Shown one piece after another: positions 8,228 to 13,648 of a DNA stretch of 14,476 nt. The DNA comes from an uncultured Collinsella sp. (lineage in GTDB: Bacteria > Actinomycetota > Coriobacteriia > Coriobacteriales > Coriobacteriaceae), in assembly GCA_902494465.1 (NCBI GenBank), contig CABUTH010000034.1:1-14476 (forward strand), written 5' to 3'. The notes beneath the pieces were generated by a model. It worked only from the letters and a program-made list of their open reading frames with translations. It was not told the origin of the DNA and ran no database searches. The position numbers and the translations under genes were made by a program. How positions within the stretch are numbered: the stretch's first letter is position 1; every line of letters begins with the position of its first letter.

Positions 8228-8253
8228 GGGGCTCCCGTGTGTACGGAAGCCCC
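8228..8253 (-). promoter_or_regulatory. Intra-operon hairpin after the binding-protein gene
   Basis: GGGGCT...AGCCCC with inner CCGT/ACGG forms a stem of 11 pairs with one mismatch and a four-base loop, placed in the 138-bp gap between the binding protein and the first permease. On the transcribed strand it is followed only by TTTCC, so it is more likely a partial terminator or mRNA-stabilising hairpin than a full stop. Confidence 0.65.
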
Positions 8254-8341
8254 GACAACTCAGTGAGGAAACAGTTTAGCGCAATAAAGCGCATCGTGCG
8301 TTTCCGTATGGTTTCGTAGCGGCCGTTACTAGGCTCGCTGC

Positions 8342-9337
8342 CTAGGCGCCGATCTCGCGCAGCTCGGGAACATTGGTGTCGCCCGTACGGTCGCCAATGC
8401 AGATCTGCCACAGCTCGGTCCAGGTGCCGTCATCCTCGATCTTCTTAAGGAAGTCGTTGACAAAGGCGACGCCGTCGGAATCGAGCGGCAGACCGATACC
8501 ATAGGGCTCCTTGCTGCCGAAGGGCTTGCCGGCAATCTTGTACTTGCCGGGCTCGCGGACCAGGGCGCTCTGCTGCATGTTGTTGTCGATGACGTAGGCG
8601 TCAACGCGACCCTGCTGGAGTGCCTGGCGGGCTTCCTCGTCGGTCTTGAACTCCTGCTGACTGGCCTTGGGGGCAAACTCCTCCAGGATAGCGGGGCCGT
8701 TGGAGCCGGACTGGACGGCAACGTTCTTGTCGGCCAGGTCGTCGACGCTCTTGATGTCGTCGTTATCGGCGAGTACCAGGATGGCCTGCTGGGTGTAGTA
8801 ATAGGGGCCGGCGAAGGAGACGAGCTTCTTGCGCTCATCGGTGATGGTGTAGGTGGCAAAGACGGCGTCGACCTGGCCGTTCTGCAGGACGGACTCGCGC
8901 GTGTCCGAGGTCACCTGCGTGATCTCGACCTTGTTCTCGCCCAGAATGTAGTTGGACAGGAGCTGCGCGATGCCGGCGTCGAAGCCGCGGGTCTGACCGT
9001 CTTTCTCGTTGAGGAGGGAGAAGAGCGTGGAGGTCTGAACGCCACCGATCTTAAAGACGCCGGCGTCCTTGACGGCCGTGGCCCAGGTGCTGGCGGCGAT
9101 GGCGTCGTCATCGGCCTTGGGGCCGTTGTTAACGAGCTTGTCGAATGCCTTGGCGTCGAGCGTGGTGGAAGCCTCGGTATCCTCGGAGCTCTTGGAGGAG
9201 CCGGCGGCGGAACCCTTGTCAGCCTCGGCGCTGGTGTCGGAGCAGCCGGCAAGACCAAGGCCGGCGACGGTTGCGAAGGTGGCGGCGACAAAGCCGCGGC
9301 GGTCGAGAACGACCTGCTGGGAGAGGTTCTTGCTCAT
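8342..9337 (-). CDS. Polar amino-acid ABC transporter substrate-binding lipoprotein (Tat-like signal)
   Basis: A 331-residue family 3 solute-binding protein, longer than the usual 260-290. Seen: the N-terminus has a twin-arginine stretch DRRGFVAAT (12-20), a hydrophobic run and the lipobox LAGC with C32. A Ser/Ala/Glu/Asp-rich linker (33-60) follows, then the binding domain. The domain carries family hallmarks: TSDTRESVLQNGQVDAVFATYTITDERKK and FAGPYYYTQQAILV, with the Arg/Asp pattern that binds the amino-acid backbone. The twin arginines before a lipobox suggest export by Tat followed by lipidation, so it should sit on the outer face of the membrane. It is the first gene of the operon, behind a good promoter. 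The TITDERKK pattern resembles glutamate/glutamine-type binders, but specificity is not proven. Confidence 0.95.
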   Translation of the reverse strand: MSKNLSQQVVLDRRGFVAATFATVAGLGLAGCSDTSAEADKGSAAGSSKSSEDTEASTTLDAKAFDKLVNNGPKADDDAIAASTWATAVKDAGVFKIGGVQTSTLFSLLNEKDGQTRGFDAGIAQLLSNYILGENKVEITQVTSDTRESVLQNGQVDAVFATYTITDERKKLVSFAGPYYYTQQAILVLADNDDIKSVDDLADKNVAVQSGSNGPAILEEFAPKASQQEFKTDEEARQALQQGRVDAYVIDNNMQQSALVREPGKYKIAGKPFGSKEPYGIGLPLDSDGVAFVNDFLKKIEDDGTWTELWQICIGDRTGDTNVPELREIGA

Positions 9338-9380
9338 GGTAGAACACCTTTCTCAATAAAATCCCTAGCGGTTGAGTAGA

Positions 9381-9410
9381 GTTATACCCCATCCCGCTCA
9401 AATGGGTCAA
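9381..9410 (-). promoter_or_regulatory. Sigma-70-type promoter of the amino-acid transporter operon
   Basis: On the minus strand TTGACC (9410-9405) and TATAAC (9386-9381) are separated by 18 bp, each matching consensus at five of six positions. The expected transcript start is near 9374, giving a leader of about 36 nt with AGAAAGGTG before the ATG at 9337. Confidence 0.8.
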
Positions 9411-9538
9411 CACGAAATAACTCAGAAACATACTTACCTTATGGGTTATTCTACCTACCAAAAAGGGACAGGTTTATTTTGGCAGGTTTTATCTGGGCAA
9501 ACGCCGATTATTACAGCTGAGATAGCGCTTTGTCGACG

Positions 9539-9567
9539 GCATGATCGCTCGCAGCGGTCGCTATAAT
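9539..9567 (+). promoter_or_regulatory. Probable promoter of the alcohol dehydrogenase gene
   Basis: A perfect TATAAT (9562-9567) lies 39 bp before the start codon. The hexamer 17 bp upstream (GCATGA) is a poor -35, so an activator may be needed. The AT-rich stretch between this and the divergent promoter (about 9411-9538) has a short direct repeat of CAGGTTT (9469 and 9483) and no gene. Confidence 0.5.
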
Positions 9568-9606
9568 GGCGGCAGCGCGACACATATATAAGTAAGGAGA
9601 TCGCGT

Positions 9607-10809
9607 ATGAACGGTTATTCGTTTTTCGCACCGACCAAGGTGTTGTTTGGCGCGGGCAAGCTGAGCGAGCTGGGCGCGCAGAAGCTACCCGGCACCAAAG
9701 CGCTCATCGTTACCACCGGCGGTAACTCGGTCAAGCGCTTTGGATATCTGGGACGTTTGGAGGCCGAGCTCGATCGCGCCGGCGTGGCGCATGAGCTGTT
9801 CGATCGCATTGAGCCCAACCCTCTGCGCGAGACCGTTAACGCGGGTGGCTGGATGGCGCGTACCCATGGCTGTGATTTTGTGTTGGCGCTCGGCGGCGGT
9901 TCGGTCATGGACGGCAGCAAGGGGATCTGCGCGGTGGCGGCCAACCCGCATACGGACGCCGAGGGCAACGAGTGTCCCGGTGACATCTGGGACTTTGTCA
10001 ATGGCGGCACCGCGCTTGGCCTGCCCATCCCCAACGATCCGTTACCGCTTGTTTGCGTAACCACCACGGCGGGTACCGGCTCCGAGGTCGATGCGGGCGG
10101 TGTCCTGTCCTGCGAGGACAATGACGAGAAGCTCCGTCTGGGCGATCCGCGCCTGTTTCCGGTGCTTTCGATCGTTGATCCCGAGCTCATGGTGAGCGTC
10201 CCGGCGCGTCTGACCGCCTATCAGGGATTCGACGCTCTGTTCCATTGCGTTGAGTGCTACATCTCAAATACCAACACGCCCATGGGTGACATGGTTTGCC
10301 GCGAAGGCATCCGCCGAGCCGCCGCGGCGCTGCCTACGTGCGTCAATAATGGCGATGACCTGGAGGCGCGCTCGAGCCTTGCGTTTGCCAACACGCTCGG
10401 CGGCTATGCCATGGATGCCTCGGGCACCACGGGCTCGCATGGCCTTGAGCACGGCATGAGTGCGCATCATCATGACCTGCCGCACGGCGCAGGCCTCATT
10501 ATGATCGCCCGTGCTTATCACACGTGGATGATCGATCACGGTGCCGCACCCGAGCGCTATATCGACATGGCGCGCCTGATGGGCAATGCTACCGCCAGCG
10601 ATCCGCGCGATTTTGTGACTGAGCTAACGCGCCTGATGGAGGCCTGCCATGTGGCAGATCTCGCCATGAGCGAGTGGGGGATTACGGTCGAAGAGCTGCC
10701 AACCATCGCACACAACGCTCTGACGACCAACGGCGTCCTGTTCAGCCACGACCCCGTGACGCTGACCGACCCCGACGTCGTCGAAATCCTCAAGCAAAGC
10801 TATCGATAA
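9607..10809 (+). CDS. Iron-containing (type III) alcohol dehydrogenase, BdhA/YqhD-like
   Basis: A 400-residue NAD(P)-dependent oxidoreductase that interconverts an alcohol and an aldehyde or ketone in the cytoplasm. Seen: the N-terminal NAD(P)-binding half has TTGGNSVKRFG and LGGGSVMDGSKGI (95-107), the family's dinucleotide loop, and TTTAGTGSEVD (152-162). The metal-binding half has GFDALFHCVE (D209, H213), GSHGLEHGMSA (H278, H282) and LPHGAG (H293), so the four expected Fe/Zn ligands D209, H213, H278 and H293 are present. The region around 286-290 is unusually histidine-rich (AHHHD). AAGGAG (9594-9599) lies 7 bases before the ATG. It stands alone, divergent from the transporter operon and followed by the repeat array. 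The substrate (butanal, lactaldehyde or similar) cannot be fixed from sequence. Confidence 0.94.
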   Translation: MNGYSFFAPTKVLFGAGKLSELGAQKLPGTKALIVTTGGNSVKRFGYLGRLEAELDRAGVAHELFDRIEPNPLRETVNAGGWMARTHGCDFVLALGGGSVMDGSKGICAVAANPHTDAEGNECPGDIWDFVNGGTALGLPIPNDPLPLVCVTTTAGTGSEVDAGGVLSCEDNDEKLRLGDPRLFPVLSIVDPELMVSVPARLTAYQGFDALFHCVECYISNTNTPMGDMVCREGIRRAAAALPTCVNNGDDLEARSSLAFANTLGGYAMDASGTTGSHGLEHGMSAHHHDLPHGAGLIMIARAYHTWMIDHGAAPERYIDMARLMGNATASDPRDFVTELTRLMEACHVADLAMSEWGITVEELPTIAHNALTTNGVLFSHDPVTLTDPDVVEILKQSYR

Positions 10810-10825
10810 TTGCCTTGCTGCTTTG

Positions 10826-10880
10826 TCTCAATCTGTAACATCTGCAGCCGTTTTTGCCGAGTAACTGTTACAGATTGAGA
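10826..10880 (+). repeat. Array unit 1 (perfect 15-bp stem, 25-nt loop)
   Basis: Arms 10826-10840 and 10866-10880 are exact reverse complements. The loop begins TCT and ends TAAC. TTTT follows the right arm, so this unit might also serve as a weak terminator for the alcohol dehydrogenase. Confidence 0.9.
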
Positions 10881-10905
10881 TTTTCTCTTCAGGGGAATTC
10901 GAATG

Positions 10906-10960
10906 TCTCGATCTGTAACATCTGGACGGACAAAAGGTCTCTATCTGTTACAGATTGAGA
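10906..10960 (+). repeat. Array unit 2 (15-bp stem with one G-T pair, 25-nt loop)
   Basis: Arms 10906-10920 and 10946-10960 pair with one G-T wobble. The loop begins TCT and ends TATC. The right arm is also part of a tighter 25-bp near-palindrome at 10937-10961 (12 pairs, one mismatch), giving this unit a second possible fold. Confidence 0.88.
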
Positions 10961-10986
10961 CAAAGGTCAGGGGCAAAGACGGTTTG

Positions 10987-11041
10987 TCTAGATCTGTAAC
11001 AGTTAGACGGGAATTCGGGCCATAGATGTTACAGATTGAGA
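10987..11041 (-). repeat. Array unit 3 (15-bp imperfect stem, 25-nt loop, opposite polarity)
   Basis: Arms 10987-11001 and 11027-11041 pair with one mismatch and one wobble. Read on the minus strand the loop begins TCT and ends TAAC, as in unit 1 on the plus strand, so this unit appears inverted relative to units 1 and 2. Confidence 0.85.
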
Positions 11042-11059
11042 TAATCGCGCCGCGAAAAT

Positions 11060-11098
11060 AAAAACCTTCGCAGGGGTACTTCCCTTGCGGAGGTTTTT
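11060..11098. terminator. Bidirectional intrinsic terminator downstream of dxs-like gene
   Basis: A 17-pair stem (two G-T pairs) with a 5-nt loop, flanked by AAAAA and TTTTT, directly abuts the dxs-like stop codon at 11099. It ends that gene on the minus strand and could also stop plus-strand transcription coming through the repeat array. Confidence 0.93.
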
Positions 11099-12880
11099 CT
11101 ACTCGTTCAGTAGGCGTACCGCTTCAGCGGCCATGTTCTCGACCGTCATGCCGTTCTGGGCGAGCAGCTCGTTGGGGTCGTAGCGGTCGGGGAAGCCCTT
11201 GGCGATGCCGAAGGTGCGCGTGCGCAACGGCGTGCATGCCAGATGGCACGCGACGCGCTCGCCCCAGCCGCCGTCCAAGATGCCGTCTTCGATGGTCACG
11301 ACAACACGATGCTCGACAGCAAGGTTATCGAGGAACTCGCGGTCGAGCTCAGTTGCATAGCGCGGGTTGACGAGCGTGGCCTCGATGCCGTACTCGGCAG
11401 CCAAGCGGTTTGCCACGCGCTCGCCCAGCTCAAAGAAATCGCCAAGCGCGAGCACGGCCACGTCGCGGCCCTGGCACACCACGTTGTAACGAACGGCGCC
11501 GTAATCGGCGTCCTCGGCAGGCGCCAAGTCGGGGCGGCTTACCAAGCCAATGCCCGGCACGCGAATCGCCACGGGATGCTCGCGGTGATCGAGCGACCAG
11601 CTCAGCATGGACAGATATTCCTCCATGCAGGCCGGCGCCAAGTAGTGCATGTTGGGAAGACCGCCCAGCATGGAAATATCAAAGAACGAGAGGTGCGTCT
11701 CGGATGTGGTGCCAAAGATCGATGCGCCAAATACCAGGATGGTTGCGGGGGCGTCGTTGAGGCACAGGTCGTGCCACAGTTCGTCGTAGGCGCGCTGCAA
11801 AAACGTGCCGTACACACCAAAGACTGGCTTGGCGCCCGAGCGCGCAAGCGCGGTGGCAAAGGTCACGGCGTGTTCCTCGGCAATGCCCACGTCGACAAAC
11901 TGCTTGCCTGCCGCGGCGCGAAGCTCGGGTGTAAAGCCCATGATGTAGGGCGTGGCAGCCGTGATGCCCACAACCTGCGGATCGCGCTCGATGGCGGCGC
12001 TCAGGGCCTCGCCCGTAATGTCGGCATAGGTGCGCGGCGCAGGCTCGCTCGGATGGCCCGGGCAGAGCTTGCGCCCAGTCGCCATGTCAAACGGACCCAC
12101 GTGGTGCCAGTGCTCGGGGTCGCTCTGGGCCGGCTCAAAGCCCTTGCCCTTGGCGGTGGAGACGTGCAGCACGATGGGATGATCGATATTGCGCAGTTCC
12201 TGCAGCGCGTCGACCAGGGCTAACACATCGTTACCGGCGTCCAGATAGCGGTAGTCGAGCCCCATCGCGCGGAAAACGTTGCGCTCACAGGTGCCGTTGC
12301 TGGCGCGCAGCTCGGCCAGATTGCGATACAGGCCGCCATGGTTCTCGGCAATGGACTGGTCGTTATCGTTGACGATGATGATCAGGTTGCTGTCGAGCTC
12401 GGCGGCATTGTTAAAGCCCTCAAACGCCAGACCGCCCGAAAGCGAACCGTCGCCAATGATGGTGATGACGTTGTACGCATCGCCCGCCAGGTCACGAGCG
12501 TGCGCCAAGCCGCAGCCCAGGCTCACCGATGTGGAGGTGTGGCCCATGGCGAACAGGTCGTGTTCGGACTCGTCGGGGTTGGCAAAGCCAGAGGCCTCGC
12601 CGTAGCGTGCCGGGTCGATATAAGTGTACGCGCGCCCAGTCAGCGCCTTGTGGGCATAGGTCTGGTGTGACACGTCAAAGACAATTTTGTCGGTGGGGGA
12701 GTTAAACACGCGATGGAGCGCGACCGTAAGCTCAACGACGCCCAGGTTGGGGGCAACGTGCCCGCCGACGGCGGCGGAGCTTTCGAGGATGGCGTGGCGG
12801 ATCTCGCCGCAGAGCAGCGGAAGCTCGGCGCGATCGAGAGCCTTGACGTCCTCGGGCGTTGTCGTTTGCGTAAGCAGCAT
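11099..12880 (-). CDS. dxs: 1-deoxy-D-xylulose-5-phosphate synthase-family enzyme (DXS-like, altered acceptor site)
   Basis: A 593-residue thiamine-diphosphate enzyme, shorter than typical DXS (about 620-640). DXS joins pyruvate and glyceraldehyde-3-phosphate at the start of the MEP isoprenoid pathway. Seen: GGHVAPNLG (H41), DVSHQTYAHK (H72), GDGSLSGGLAFEGFNN (143-158, ThDP/Mg site), NDND (171-174), GIAEEHAVTF (E335, activates the cofactor), Y357, R363 and H396. Aligned from memory of E. coli DXS, these match H49, H80, E370, Y392, R398 and H431. However, R420, D427 and R478, which hold the acceptor, are replaced by G385, T392 and G443. The DRAG motif reads FGAS. The gene could be a second, divergent DXS-like paralogue rather than the housekeeping enzyme. 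ATG 12880 has GGAG about 12 bases upstream. It is monocistronic, with a terminator at the stop. Confidence 0.85.
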   Translation of the reverse strand: MLLTQTTTPEDVKALDRAELPLLCGEIRHAILESSAAVGGHVAPNLGVVELTVALHRVFNSPTDKIVFDVSHQTYAHKALTGRAYTYIDPARYGEASGFANPDESEHDLFAMGHTSTSVSLGCGLAHARDLAGDAYNVITIIGDGSLSGGLAFEGFNNAAELDSNLIIIVNDNDQSIAENHGGLYRNLAELRASNGTCERNVFRAMGLDYRYLDAGNDVLALVDALQELRNIDHPIVLHVSTAKGKGFEPAQSDPEHWHHVGPFDMATGRKLCPGHPSEPAPRTYADITGEALSAAIERDPQVVGITAATPYIMGFTPELRAAAGKQFVDVGIAEEHAVTFATALARSGAKPVFGVYGTFLQRAYDELWHDLCLNDAPATILVFGASIFGTTSETHLSFFDISMLGGLPNMHYLAPACMEEYLSMLSWSLDHREHPVAIRVPGIGLVSRPDLAPAEDADYGAVRYNVVCQGRDVAVLALGDFFELGERVANRLAAEYGIEATLVNPRYATELDREFLDNLAVEHRVVVTIEDGILDGGWGERVACHLACTPLRTRTFGIAKGFPDRYDPNELLAQNGMTVENMAAEAVRLLNE

Positions 12881-12909
12881 CGTTGTGGGTTACTCCATGC
12901 GAATCGTGC

Positions 12910-12932
12910 GCCGGCACTCCCTCGGCCGGCAC
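12910..12932 (-). promoter_or_regulatory. GC-rich hairpin/direct repeat upstream of the dxs-like gene
   Basis: GCCGGCAC occurs twice (12910-12917 and 12925-12932). Because GCCGGC is its own reverse complement, the two copies can also pair as a 6-bp stem with a 9-nt loop. It lies 30 bp before the start codon; no convincing promoter was recognised around it. Confidence 0.3.
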
Positions 12933-13007
12933 AATTACACAAGACAGTCTCGCACATTTTGGCGTTTGATATGTGACGGCGGCGCGGTAATTCGCCAACT
13001 GGCGGGG

Positions 13008-13019
13008 CAAAACGTTTTG
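13008..13019. promoter_or_regulatory. 12-bp perfect palindrome upstream of the HD-domain gene
   Basis: CAAAACGTTTTG is fully self-complementary and lies about 90 bp before the HD gene start and just before a weak -10-like CATACT (13028-13033). It could be an operator for a dimeric regulator; chance is not excluded. Confidence 0.25.
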
Positions 13020-13108
13020 TCCGATGCCATACTGATGTGTTCCATGATGTTTTTATCGATTGCGCGCAGGCCGTGGCTTGTCGCCGTGAGTCGCTGGAAG
13101 GAGGCAGC

Positions 13109-13645
13109 ATGTCCGATGTCGTTCGTGCCGAGAAAATCGCGTGCGAAGTAGACCATACTGCCCGTCAACTGGCACAGGCGGGCCGTCTGGACCTGACGCG
13201 CGAGTTTATTCAGCATGGCGATGTGACGGTGTATGCGCATGTGACCTCGGTGGCGCGGGCAAGTCTGTCCTTTGCCGAGCGCCTGGGCCGCATCGGTGTC
13301 TCGGTCGACCGCGCCTCGTTGCTGCGTGGGGCCCTGCTGCACGATTACTTTCTCTATGACTGGCACGATCCCGACCCAAGCCATCGGCTGCATGGCTTTC
13401 GCCACCCGTTTTTTGCCCTGGCACGTGCGGAGGAAGATTTTGAGCTGACGCCGCGCGAGCGGAATATTATCGTGCGGCATATGTTTCCGCTGGTGCCAGT
13501 GCCGCCGACGTGTCGTGAGGCTTGGATTGTATGCCTGGCAGATAAATGGTGCGCTCTGCGCGAGATGGTCGCCGGTCGTCTGCGGCGCAAGGACGAGGCA
13601 GACGATGGCGTGAGCAGCGAATCGAGCGAGAAGAGGAGAGGGTAG
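13109..13645 (+). CDS. HD-domain protein (predicted metal-dependent phosphohydrolase)
   Basis: A 178-residue cytoplasmic protein. Seen: the metal-binding HD pattern is VYAHV (H44), LLHDYFLYDW (H78-D79) and VCLADKW (D145), with further histidines at H99 and H124 in GFRHPFFALARAEE and IIVRHMFP. This arrangement is typical of small bacterial HD hydrolases acting on phosphomonoesters or nucleotides, but the substrate is unknown. The start at 13109 is chosen because GGAAGGAGG lies 4-5 bases upstream. The frame remains open for 24 codons before that, with no ribosome site. The tail (about 158-178) is charged and probably disordered. The CmpB-family gene starts 3 bp after its stop, so the two are co-transcribed; a linked function at the membrane is plausible. 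Confidence 0.92.
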   Translation: MSDVVRAEKIACEVDHTARQLAQAGRLDLTREFIQHGDVTVYAHVTSVARASLSFAERLGRIGVSVDRASLLRGALLHDYFLYDWHDPDPSHRLHGFRHPFFALARAEEDFELTPRERNIIVRHMFPLVPVPPTCREAWIVCLADKWCALREMVAGRLRRKDEADDGVSSESSEKRRG

Positions 13646-13648
13646 ACG

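Larger units (their letters stand above)
10821..11041. repeat. Alternating-orientation repeat array: six copies of a 15-bp motif at 40-bp period
   Basis: The motif TCTCAATCTGTAACA occurs at 10826-10840 (+), 10866-10880 (-), 10906-10920 (+), 10946-10960 (-), 10987-11001 (+) and 11027-11041 (-). Start-to-start distances are 40, 40, 40, 41 and 40. Four copies are exact, one has a single change (10906) and one has two (10987). The intervening sequences are 25, 25, 25, 26 and 25 nt and differ from each other. The outer 20 bases CTTTGTCTCAATCTGTAACA (10821-10840) recur exactly, inverted, at 10946-10965. Pairs form three hairpin units. The array fills most of the 289 bp between the alcohol dehydrogenase and dxs genes, is AT-richer than its surroundings and contains no ORF. 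Its function is unknown. Confidence 0.93.

Noticed and set aside
9411..9538. T-box or amino-acid riboswitch in front of the transporter operon
   Set aside because: The region lies upstream of the predicted transcript start, and the leader left (about 36 nt) is too short for such an element.
10821..11041. CRISPR array or other guide-RNA array
   Set aside because: Repeats alternate in orientation instead of being direct, are only 15-20 bp long, there are just six, and no cas-like or other nuclease gene is in the window. Kept as an unexplained repeat array.
10821..11041. Integron attC-type cassette sites
   Set aside because: No integrase and no cassette ORFs lie between the hairpins; the gaps are only 25-26 nt.
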